Shown here piece after piece: positions 7,630 to 14,887 of a DNA stretch of 64,000 nucleotides; the first letter of the stretch is position 1, and every line of letters starts with the position of its first letter. Position numbers and translations under genes: made by a program. The notes beneath the pieces were generated by a model, which saw only the letters and a program-made list of their open reading frames with translations, was not told the DNA's origin and ran no database searches. This DNA is from Tepidimonas sediminis (GTDB taxonomy: Bacteria; Pseudomonadota; Gammaproteobacteria; Burkholderiales; Burkholderiaceae_C), in NCBI RefSeq assembly GCF_007556605.1, contig NZ_VJND01000001.1, positions 248,001-312,000 on the forward strand. The letters are read 5' to 3'.

Positions 7630-8499
7630 ATGCGCCAGCCGACTTCCGATCCGGCGGGGGTCGGACGCCGCCTGTGGCTGCGATCCGTTGCGGCGCTGGC
7701 GCTCGGAGCCGGTGGTCGCGGGGTCGGCGCCGCGACGGTGTTGTCGATCGGGATCACGCCCGTGGTGGTGGAGGATCGCCTCGGACTGTGGCGGCGCTGG
7801 GCGGCCTATCTGGAGCGGGCCTCGGGACTGACGGTCACGGTGCGCCCGTTTTCGGCCTATGGGCGGGTGGTCGACGGGCTGCGCCAAGGCGGACTCGACG
7901 CCGCGTGGCTTTGCGGCTACCCCTATGTGCTGCACCGACGCGAACTCGATCTGGTGGCGACCCCCCTCTGGCGCGGCGAGCCGCGCTATCAAGGCTACGT
8001 GATCGTGCGCGAGGGCGCGGCGCGCCATGACTGGGCGGCGCTGCGCGGTTGTACCTTCGCCTACGCTGACCCGTTGTCGAACTCCGGCCACCTGGTGGTG
8101 CGCCACTGGTTGCGCCAGCTCGGGCACGACCCCGAGACCTACTTCGGGCGCAGCTTCTTCACGTACGCGCACCGTCATGTCATCGAGGCGGTGTCGGTCG
8201 GACTGGCCGATGCCGGCGCCGTCGATGGCTATGTCTGGGAGTGGCTGCGGCAGCGCCACCCGCGGCGTGTGCAGGGTACGAGGGTGATGTGGCGCTCGCC
8301 GTCTTTCGCTTTCCCGCCCCTGGTGGCCAGGCGCGGGCTGCCCGCCGGGGTGCGCCGGTCGCTCGCGCAGGCGTTGATCGGCATGCGGCACGACGAGGAG
8401 GGGGCCGCCGTGTTGGCGGAGCTCCAGCTCGACGGCTTCACCACGGCCGAGCCGGCATGGTACGAGCCGATCGAGCGCATGGCGCGCGAGGCCGGTTGA
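7630..8499 (+). CDS. arxX: PhnD-like periplasmic binding protein of the regulatory trio (ArxX-like)
   Basis: About 289 residues. A twin-arginine-looking leader (GVGRRLWLRSVAALALG) is followed by a phosphonate-binding-like fold: LSIGITPVVVEDRLGLWRRWAAYLERASGLTVTVRPF, then the hinge region with YADPLSNSGHLV and the SVGLADAGAVDGYVW strand. No transporter genes accompany it. It precedes a histidine kinase by 15 bp, so it probably binds the inducing oxyanion and presents it to the kinase. Starts at 7606 or 7609 (MMCCPLSA...) are also possible; I prefer 7630 because it gives a conventional leader, though no clear ribosome site supports any choice. Confidence 0.68.
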   Translation: MRQPTSDPAGVGRRLWLRSVAALALGAGGRGVGAATVLSIGITPVVVEDRLGLWRRWAAYLERASGLTVTVRPFSAYGRVVDGLRQGGLDAAWLCGYPYVLHRRELDLVATPLWRGEPRYQGYVIVREGAARHDWAALRGCTFAYADPLSNSGHLVVRHWLRQLGHDPETYFGRSFFTYAHRHVIEAVSVGLADAGAVDGYVWEWLRQRHPRRVQGTRVMWRSPSFAFPPLVARRGLPAGVRRSLAQALIGMRHDEEGAAVLAELQLDGFTTAEPAWYEPIERMAREAG

Positions 8500-8514
8500 G
8501 GTCGGGGGGCGGAC

Positions 8515-10020
8515 ATGGGGCGGCTGCCTCTGCGTTGGCTGGTGCCGTTGGCGATGCTGGGGGTCGCGTTCGTGGGCGGCGCGGCGGTGGTCCTGGTGAC
8601 CCTGCTGCTGCTGGACCAGACCGTCCGCGGCAATGCCCAGGAGGAGACGCGGCGTCTTGCCCGCACGCTGGCGCGGGCCTTGGTGGAGCCGGTCGTGCGC
8701 GGTGATGTCTGGCAGGCTTATCAGTTGGTGCGCGCAGCGGGGGAATCCTTTCCGGACGAACCGCGCGAGGTCGTGGTGCTCGGAGATGACGAGCGTGTGC
8801 TGGCCGCTTCGCAGCCGATGCGCTTCCCGCTTGGTCAGCACCTGGGGGCGTTTCCCGACGACCTGGTGCAGGCGGTGCGGGCGGCGCGGTACGCACAGCG
8901 CGACGTGATGCTGGCGCCATGGCTGCGTGAGGCCGGCGGGGAAACGGTGCTGGTCATGGCCGAGCCCATCGTCGGCGACGACGGGCTGCACCTGGGCACC
9001 GTGCTGGCGGTGCATCCCACCGGCCTGACGGAACGCCAGCGACGTGCGCTGGTGCAGCGCCTCGGTCTACTCGGGCTGGTCACGCTGGCGCTGGTCGGCA
9101 TCGGCGGGGCGGTGCTGGGCTGGCGTCTGGCACGGCCGATCGGGGCTCTGCGCGATTCCATGGCGCGCGTCGGTGGGCAGGAGACGTGGTCGCGCGCGCT
9201 GGACGACCGCGCCTTGCAGCCCTTGTTGTCACGTCGCGACGAGGTGGGCGAGCTGGCACGGACCTACCGCACCATGTTGCGCCAGCTCGACAGTCAGCGG
9301 GTGCTGGAGCGGCAAGTGCTGGAGGCCGAGCGCCTGGCCCGAGTGGGCCAGATGGCGGCCTCCATCGCTCACGAGGTGAACAATCCCATCGGCGGCATGC
9401 TGGCTGCCCTGGACAACCGGCGTCTGCGTGGAGGACTCGACGAGGCCTCCGCGCACACGCTCGACCTGATCGAACGCGGGCTGCGCCACATTCACGGCAC
9501 CGTGCAGGCGCTGCTCAACGAGTCGCGCGCCGAACAGCACCCCCTGCAGCCGCAGGATCTCGACGATCTGCGCACCTTGCTGCAGCCCGTCCTCGAGCGT
9601 TCCCGTGTGGAGCTGATCTGGGCGCTGCAGCATCCGCCCGTCCCGTTGCCGGCCCTGACGGTGCGACAGGTCCTGCTCAACCTGTGCCTGAATGCGGCGG
9701 CGGCCGCCGGTCCCGGGGGGCGGGTGGCGGTGCAAGGTGAAACGTCGGCCGACGGGTGGCGTGTTCGGGTGGCCAACACCGGTCGAGAGCTCGACGGCGA
9801 AACCTTTGACGAGTTGGTCAGCGGGCGGCGCTGGGATGAAGGGCGCCGCGTCGGCCTCGGGCTTTGGGTCTGCGCGCGGCTGCTGGCCGACACCCGCGGC
9901 AGCCTGCGGTGGATGGGACGGCAGGGGCAATGGGCCACCGTTCTGGAGGCCGCCTTCGAGGCCGGCGCCGGCGCTGCGGACCGGGAGGAGCGAGATGCTG
10001 GTCGACTTGATCGAGGATGA
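8515..10020 (+). CDS. arxS: membrane sensor histidine kinase (ArxS-like)
   Basis: 501 residues. A first membrane segment lies at about residues 9-34 (VPLAMLGVAFVGGAAVVLVTLLLL), then a periplasmic sensor domain to about 180 and a second membrane segment LGLLGLVTLALVGIGGAVLGW. A HAMP-like linker, the phospho-acceptor box SIAHEVNNPIGG near residue 285, and an ATPase domain follow (LLNLCLNAAAAAG as N-box, GLGLWVCARLL as G-box). It probably phosphorylates the response regulator whose gene overlaps its last 26 bp, after the upstream binding protein reports ligand. In a cell oxidising arsenite the ligand would be arsenite or arsenate, but nothing in the sequence names it. Confidence 0.8.
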   Translation: MGRLPLRWLVPLAMLGVAFVGGAAVVLVTLLLLDQTVRGNAQEETRRLARTLARALVEPVVRGDVWQAYQLVRAAGESFPDEPREVVVLGDDERVLAASQPMRFPLGQHLGAFPDDLVQAVRAARYAQRDVMLAPWLREAGGETVLVMAEPIVGDDGLHLGTVLAVHPTGLTERQRRALVQRLGLLGLVTLALVGIGGAVLGWRLARPIGALRDSMARVGGQETWSRALDDRALQPLLSRRDEVGELARTYRTMLRQLDSQRVLERQVLEAERLARVGQMAASIAHEVNNPIGGMLAALDNRRLRGGLDEASAHTLDLIERGLRHIHGTVQALLNESRAEQHPLQPQDLDDLRTLLQPVLERSRVELIWALQHPPVPLPALTVRQVLLNLCLNAAAAAGPGGRVAVQGETSADGWRVRVANTGRELDGETFDELVSGRRWDEGRRVGLGLWVCARLLADTRGSLRWMGRQGQWATVLEAAFEAGAGAADREERDAGRLDRG

Positions 10021-11371
10021 CGTCTTCATGGGCGAGGCGCTCACCGAGCGCCTGCAGCTGGAGGGCATGCGCTGCCGCTGGTGGCGCGGGGCGCAATCGG
10101 CCTTGCAGGCGGCGCAGGAGGCGGGCGCCCCCGACGTCGTGATCTGCGACGTGCGCCTCGGCGACGGGGACGGAACCGAACTGCCGCAGCGCCTGCCCGC
10201 GGGTTGGCGCCAGGTGCCGTGGATCTACATCACCGGCTTTGGATCGCACGCCCTGCGCGAGGCGTTGCTGGCGCGCGGCGCCCTGGACTTTCTGACCAAG
10301 CCGCTGGACATGGATCGGCTGCTGCGCCACCTGCGCGCGCTGGCGGGCCAGCGGCGCCAGGATCCCGCGACGCTCAAGGAGGGTGCCATGCCAGGCATCA
10401 GCTGCCCCCTGGGTGTCTCCAGCGAGATGCGGCGCATCCACTCGCTGATCCAGCGTCTGGGGGGGCACTGGCAGACCGTCCTGATCACGGGGGAGTCGGG
10501 CGCCGGGAAGGAGGAACTGGCGCGCTGTCTGCACCGAGAGACGGTCGGTCCGGATCGCCCGTTCGTCGCCGTCAACACCGCCTCGCTGCCCGACAGCCTC
10601 GTCGAAGCCGAGCTGTTCGGCTACGAGCGCGGTGCCTTTACCGGGGCCAACCGAACCCACCGAGGGCTTTTCGAGCAGGCCGATGGGGGCACCCTCTTCC
10701 TCGACGAGATCGGCGACATGCCGCTGGCCTTGCAGGCGCGTCTTCTGCGCGTGTTGCAGGATCGGCGCATCGCCCGCCTGGGTGGGGAGCGCGAGCTGCA
10801 GATCGACGTTCGCCTGATCTTCGCCACCCACCGCCGTCTGCACGAGGAAGTCCGTGCCGGGCGTTTCCGCGAGGATCTGTACTACCGCATCAACGTCGTG
10901 CACCTGCATGTGCCCCCGCTGCGCGAGCGACCGGAGGATATCGGCTGGCTGGCGCAGCGCTTCCTGGCGCAGTGGAACCAGGCCCATCCGGGGCGGCCGC
11001 GCCGCCTGGGGCCCTTGACCGAGGCGTGGCTGTCCAGCCAGCGATGGCCCGGCAATGTGCGCGAGCTGCGCAACGCGATCGAGCGGGCCTGCCTGCTGGC
11101 GCCGGAGGAGGAGCTGGTGCCGGCGCATTTCATCGATGCGATGGCGCCGGCGCCCGAGACGCCGTGGGGTGGCGAGCCGCCCCAGCGGCCCCCAACGGAG
11201 CCGCCGCAGGGCGAGGTCGAGCGGCTGGAGGACTACCTGCGCCGGCAGGAGCGTCTCTACATCGAGCAGATGCTGGCTCGCCACGGCTGGCAGATCGGCG
11301 TCACCGCCGAGTCGCTGGGCATCAGCCGCAAGAATCTGTGGGAGCGCATGAAGCGGCTGGGTATCCAGTGA
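9995..11371 (+). CDS. arxR: sigma54-dependent response regulator (ArxR-like)
   Basis: 458 residues of the NtrC type. A receiver domain (LIEDDVF acidic pocket, phospho-Asp in VVICDVRLGDGDG, Lys in LTKPLD) leads to an AAA+ domain with Walker A GESGAGKEE, the sigma54-contact loop GAFTGA (in YERGAFTGANR) and Walker B LFLDEIGDM. It ends with a Fis-type helix-turn-helix (WQIGVTAESLGISRKNLWERMKRLG). GGAGGAG precedes the start, and the first 26 bp overlap the kinase gene. The likely targets are the twin palindromes at 7546-7604 and the sigma54 promoter at 7464-7479. Confidence 0.82.
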   Translation: MLVDLIEDDVFMGEALTERLQLEGMRCRWWRGAQSALQAAQEAGAPDVVICDVRLGDGDGTELPQRLPAGWRQVPWIYITGFGSHALREALLARGALDFLTKPLDMDRLLRHLRALAGQRRQDPATLKEGAMPGISCPLGVSSEMRRIHSLIQRLGGHWQTVLITGESGAGKEELARCLHRETVGPDRPFVAVNTASLPDSLVEAELFGYERGAFTGANRTHRGLFEQADGGTLFLDEIGDMPLALQARLLRVLQDRRIARLGGERELQIDVRLIFATHRRLHEEVRAGRFREDLYYRINVVHLHVPPLRERPEDIGWLAQRFLAQWNQAHPGRPRRLGPLTEAWLSSQRWPGNVRELRNAIERACLLAPEEELVPAHFIDAMAPAPETPWGGEPPQRPPTEPPQGEVERLEDYLRRQERLYIEQMLARHGWQIGVTAESLGISRKNLWERMKRLGIQ

Positions 11372-11404
11372 CCGGTCCGGATCCGCGGCGGTGGCGACGG
11401 CACA

Positions 11405-12307
11405 TCAGCCCGCGCGCCGCCACAGCGCCTGCCCGGCGCGGATCGTGCGGCCCGGCTCGATGCCGTCGGCCAGCCGCCAGTGCGCCGGCACGAACAGGAT
11501 CATGGTCGAGCCGTGCTCGAACCAGCCCATCTCCTGCCCGCGGCTTAAGCTCGCGTCGCACGGCAGCTCGTGCGGGCCGCGCCAGCGCAGGTGCAGCGTG
11601 ACGTCGAGGAAGTGCAGCCGGATGCTGGCCACCAGGATCGCCGCCACCGGCACCAGCGCGATCGGGCTGCCGTCCGGCAGCGTCGCCTCGATCAGCGCGC
11701 GCTCGTTGCGGCAGAACAGCGCCGGGATGCGCCGCAGCGCCGGGGGGTTGACGTTGAAGACGTCGCCGCTGACGTAGCGCACGCGCCGCACGTGCAGGTC
11801 GGACGGGGCGTGGAAGCGGTGGTACATCGTCGAGGTCAGCCGCAGCGTGACGAAGCGCCCGTTGGCGTGCACCGCGGCGGCCTCGGGGCCGATCAGGTCC
11901 TCCAGCGGATAGGGCATGCCCTTGGCCTGCCAGACGGTGGCGCCATGCACGTCGCCGCAGGCGCCGACGATGGCGTCGCACGGGCTGCACAGCACGTCCG
12001 GGTCGGGGTCGAAGGGGCGCGCGCCGTCGCGCAGCGCGCGCGTGAAGACGTCGCGCAGGCTGCGGTAGTCGGCCGGGGCGGCCTCGCTCAGATCCAGGTC
12101 CGCAAACAGTCGCCACACTGCCAGCGCCAGGCGCGTGAAGGTTCGGTTCTCGATGCGGCTCAGCCGCCCCATCAGCAGGGTCAGCGCCACGCGTGGCACG
12201 TGGTTGGTCAGCGCGAAGTTGAGCGATTCGTGCTGCAGCACGCGGTCGCGCCAGGCGCGCCAGCCGGCCGGCGCGGGCTGCGATTTCACAGGCGTGTCAA
12301 AGGGCAT
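11405..12307 (-). CDS. psd: phosphatidylserine decarboxylase
   Basis: 300 residues. Features of the pyruvoyl-dependent decarboxylase are present: CSPCDAIVGACGDV, the segment STMYHRFHAPSDLHVRRVRYVSGDVFNVNP near residues 160-190, and the processing site GST in FEHGSTMILF near 265, where self-cleavage would make the pyruvoyl group. It converts phosphatidylserine to phosphatidylethanolamine at the inner membrane. It diverges from the aminotransferase gene with only 43 bp between the coding regions. Its setting in a lipid-renovation cluster raises the possibility of a specialised second Psd with another acidic headgroup as substrate; this is inference. Confidence 0.82.
   Translation of the reverse strand: MPFDTPVKSQPAPAGWRAWRDRVLQHESLNFALTNHVPRVALTLLMGRLSRIENRTFTRLALAVWRLFADLDLSEAAPADYRSLRDVFTRALRDGARPFDPDPDVLCSPCDAIVGACGDVHGATVWQAKGMPYPLEDLIGPEAAAVHANGRFVTLRLTSTMYHRFHAPSDLHVRRVRYVSGDVFNVNPPALRRIPALFCRNERALIEATLPDGSPIALVPVAAILVASIRLHFLDVTLHLRWRGPHELPCDASLSRGQEMGWFEHGSTMILFVPAHWRLADGIEPGRTIRAGQALWRRAG
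12283..12300 (+). promoter_or_regulatory. weak Pho-box-like 7-4-7 element before the aminotransferase
   Basis: ATTTCAC-AGGC-GTGTCAA, five of seven matches in each half to CTGTCAC, with the correct 4-bp spacer. TAGAAC at 12311-12316 sits at the expected -10 distance. It lies inside the 5' end of psd on the opposite strand. On its own the match is weak; it gains weight only from the other elements in this cluster. Confidence 0.3.
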
Positions 12308-12350
12308 ACGTAGAACTATCGCGCAACGCGTTGAAGGAATGGTGACACCG

Positions 12351-14030
12351 ATGCTCGAACCGGTCTGGTGGGGGGCCGCCGCGGCGCTGGCGGCCGCGCC
12401 GTGGGGCTGGCGGCGGCTGCGTCTGTCGCGCGCCAAGGCGCCGTCGCTTGCGGGGCACCCGCGCATGGCCAAGCGCGTGGCCCGCTGGCTGCCCGGCTAC
12501 GCGCTGCAGGCACCGCAGGCGTTCGCGCTGGACGGCGCGCCGGCCGACTTGGTGCAGGCGCGTCTGCAGGGCTGGCAGGCGCTGTCGCAGCGGCTGCGCA
12601 CAGCTGCGCCGCAGACGCTGGCGCTGACCGCGCAGGCGCGCGACGGCATGCCGGACCTGCGCCTGACCGGGCGCTACCGTGTGCCGTATCCGTTCGCGCA
12701 GCTCGCGCGCGAGCTGCCGGTGGGCGCCTTCTGGGCGCGCAACGACGGCCCGTGGCTGATCGATCTCGATGGCAACCGCTTCCTCGACCTGACCGGCTCC
12801 TATGGCGTCAACGTGCTGGGGCTGGACTTCTACAAGGGCACGGTGGAGGAGGGCGCGCGCCTCGGCGCGGCGCTGGGGCCGGTGCTGGGCGGCCTGCACC
12901 CGTGCGTGGCCGACAACGTCGCGCGCCTGAAGGCCCTGAGCGGCATGGACGACGTGACGTTTCACATGTCCGGCACCGAAGCGGTGATGCAGGCCGTGCG
13001 GCTGGCGCGCTACCACACCGGGCGGCGCTACGTGGTGCGCTTCGCCGGCGCCTACCACGGCTGGTGGGAGGACGTGCAGCCCGGCCCCGGCAACCCGCTG
13101 CCGCCGCGCGAGACCTACACGCTGGCGGACCTGAGCGAGGCGACGCTGGAGGTGCTGCGCACGCGGCGCGACATCGCCTGCGTGCTGGTCAACCCGCTGC
13201 AGGCGCTGCACCCCAACCGCGCCGCGCCGAGCGACTCCACACTGGTCAGCGGCGCGCGCGCGGCGGGCTTCGACCGCGACGCCTACGCGCGCTGGCTGCT
13301 GCGCCTGCGCGCGGTCTGCACCGAGGCCGGCATCGCGCTGATCTTCGACGAGGTGTTCGTCGGCTTTCGCCTGGCGCCGGGCGGCGCGCAAGCGTATTTT
13401 GGCGTGCAGGCCGACCTGGTCTGCTACGGCAAGACGCTCGGCGGCGGCCTGCCGGTCGGCGTGGTCTGCGGCAAACGGCGCTGGATGGAGCGCTTCCGCC
13501 CCGAGCGCCCGGCCGATCTGTGCTTCGCGCGCGGCACCTTCAACGCCCACCCCTACGTGATGGGGGCGATGAACGCCTTCCTGCGCGCGCTGGATCGGCC
13601 GGAGGTGCGCGCCGCCTACGACGGGCTGGACGAGCGCTGGCAAGCGCGCGAGCGGCGCTTCAACGCGGCGCTGCAGGCCGCCGGCGTGCCGGTGCGGGTG
13701 GCGGCGCTGTCGTCGATCTGGACGGTGCTCTACACCCAGCCGGGGCGCTACCACTGGCTGCTGCAGTATTACCTGCGCGACGCGGGGCTGGCGCTGAGCT
13801 GGGTCGGCACCGGGCGGCTGATCTTTCCGATTGCGCTGGAGGAATCGGTGTTCGAGGAGACGCTGCAGCGGTTTCTGTCCGCCTGCCGGCGCATGCAGGC
13901 CGACGGCTGGTGGTGGCGCGACGAGGCGCTGCCGCCCGAGGCGTGGGCCCGCCGCCTGCGCCGCGGCCTGCTGCGCGAGACGCTGCAGGCCTGGTGGCAG
14001 GCCCGACGGCGCGATCGGGCCGCCGCCTGA
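12351..14030 (+). CDS. class III (glutamate-1-semialdehyde aminotransferase-like) PLP enzyme with N-terminal extension
   Basis: 559 residues, over 100 longer than glutamate-1-semialdehyde aminomutase. The first ~110 residues are an extra segment beginning with a short hydrophobic stretch (WWGAAAALAAAPWGW) and basic residues, suggesting membrane attachment. The catalytic part shows the cofactor pocket (MSGTEAVMQAVRLAR, AYHGWW), LIFDEVFVGFR with the PLP-ring Asp, and CYGKTLGGGLPVG with the Schiff-base Lys at about residue 361. The substrate is unknown. Divergence from psd and neighbours olsB, plcP and a lipid glycosyltransferase suggest a role in making an amino headgroup or tail for a membrane lipid. 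It is not the haem-pathway HemL judging by length and context. ATG at 12339 is an alternative start. Confidence 0.7.
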   Translation: MLEPVWWGAAAALAAAPWGWRRLRLSRAKAPSLAGHPRMAKRVARWLPGYALQAPQAFALDGAPADLVQARLQGWQALSQRLRTAAPQTLALTAQARDGMPDLRLTGRYRVPYPFAQLARELPVGAFWARNDGPWLIDLDGNRFLDLTGSYGVNVLGLDFYKGTVEEGARLGAALGPVLGGLHPCVADNVARLKALSGMDDVTFHMSGTEAVMQAVRLARYHTGRRYVVRFAGAYHGWWEDVQPGPGNPLPPRETYTLADLSEATLEVLRTRRDIACVLVNPLQALHPNRAAPSDSTLVSGARAAGFDRDAYARWLLRLRAVCTEAGIALIFDEVFVGFRLAPGGAQAYFGVQADLVCYGKTLGGGLPVGVVCGKRRWMERFRPERPADLCFARGTFNAHPYVMGAMNAFLRALDRPEVRAAYDGLDERWQARERRFNAALQAAGVPVRVAALSSIWTVLYTQPGRYHWLLQYYLRDAGLALSWVGTGRLIFPIALEESVFEETLQRFLSACRRMQADGWWWRDEALPPEAWARRLRRGLLRETLQAWWQARRRDRAAA

Positions 14031-14097
14031 AGCCGGCGCGCCGCGTTCAACAATCCGGCCCGCCCGCGCGGCCCTCGGGCGGGCCGGCGCCGCGCCG

Positions 14098-14709
14098 TCA
14101 GCCGGCGCGCCGGTGGCCCGGGTCGAGCAGCTGGCCGCGCAGCAGGTACAGCGGCGCGCGGTGGTAGAGCTTGATGTCGTGGAACGGGTCGGTGAGGATC
14201 TTCGTCACCCAGACGATGCCGGTGTAGAGGTCCTTCTCGACCCACAGCTGCAGCACGCGCACCAGCAGCCCGCCGACGCCGATCACGAACCACAGCCAGC
14301 CGACGTTGTGCCAGAAGCCGCGCCAGTCCTCGTGCGGCTCGAGCCACCCGAACGCCGTCGGATCCCACACCAGCAGCAGCGGCGAGGCCGCCCACACCGT
14401 CATCAGCACCACCTTGCGCTTGAGGTTGTAGCCGACCTTGACCGCCTCCTTGTACTCGTGCGTCACCTGGTTGACGTGGTCGTAGCCCTTCGGTTCGAAG
14501 AAGAAATGTCCCGACTGGCGCGTCACCATCGAGATGCCCCAGGCGATCAGCGCGGCGGTGGCGGGGTCCTGGAACAGCCACACGTAGGCGACCACGAAGC
14601 TGATCGCGCTGATCAGGTGCAGCGTCTGGTTGATGCGGCTTTGGTGGTAGTAGCGGTGGTCGTCCCAGCGCTGCTCGCGCAGGGTGTGCAGGAAGCGTTG
14701 CAGCATCAT
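14098..14709 (-). CDS. Mpo1/DUF962-like polytopic membrane protein
   Basis: 203 residues with four or so hydrophobic segments. The N-terminus carries YYHQSRINQTLHLIS, matching the H-x-x-N-x-x-x-H pattern of the Mpo1 (DUF962) family, and later QSGHFFFEPKGYD, matching its GHxxFE motif. Yeast Mpo1 is an Fe(II)-dependent dioxygenase that shortens 2-hydroxy fatty acids. In this neighbourhood a role in trimming or recycling hydroxylated acyl chains of aminolipids is an attractive guess. The two Met codons at 14706 and 14709 are equivalent starts. It diverges from the glycosyltransferase gene, with Pho-box-like elements between them. Confidence 0.6.
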   Translation of the reverse strand: MMLQRFLHTLREQRWDDHRYYHQSRINQTLHLISAISFVVAYVWLFQDPATAALIAWGISMVTRQSGHFFFEPKGYDHVNQVTHEYKEAVKVGYNLKRKVVLMTVWAASPLLLVWDPTAFGWLEPHEDWRGFWHNVGWLWFVIGVGGLLVRVLQLWVEKDLYTGIVWVTKILTDPFHDIKLYHRAPLYLLRGQLLDPGHRRAG

Positions 14710-14809
14710 CGGGTGTCCTCGTCGAGGGGGGGAAAGGGGCAGGGGAAACGCGGCCGCGTGCGCCGCGGTGGGGCGGCGGCTGCGGCGCTCGTCATGGTTG
14801 CGACATCGT

Positions 14810-14827
14810 GTGACGCCACGGTGACGT
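14810..14827 (-). promoter_or_regulatory. Pho-box-like element facing the Mpo1-like gene
   Basis: The minus strand reads ACGTCAC-CGTG-GCGTCAC, two half-sites with 7-4-7 spacing and five of seven matches each to CTGTCAC. It lies about 100 bp before the Mpo1-like start and back-to-back with the stronger element that faces the glycosyltransferase. Confidence 0.35.
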
Positions 14828-14845
14828 CCGCGTCCGCGCCGGGGT

Positions 14846-14863
14846 CTGTCACACCGCTGTCGC
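14846..14863 (+). promoter_or_regulatory. Pho box before the lipid glycosyltransferase
   Basis: CTGTCAC-ACCG-CTGTCGC: the first half is a perfect match and the second six of seven, with the canonical 4-bp spacer. It ends 24 bp before the annotated start, so either the leader is very short or translation starts at a later codon such as the Met at 14903. Confidence 0.65.
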
Positions 14864-14887
14864 ACGCCGCGGCCAAGCTCGCCGTCC

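Noticed and set aside
7480-9015. 511-codon minus-strand frame across the arx regulatory genes
   Set aside because: It would run through the sigma54 promoter region and opposite two genes with clear domains; composition is typical of a shadow.
12351-14030. HemL (glutamate-1-semialdehyde aminomutase) label
   Set aside because: The protein is over 100 residues too long at the N-terminus and lies in a lipid cluster rather than near haem genes.
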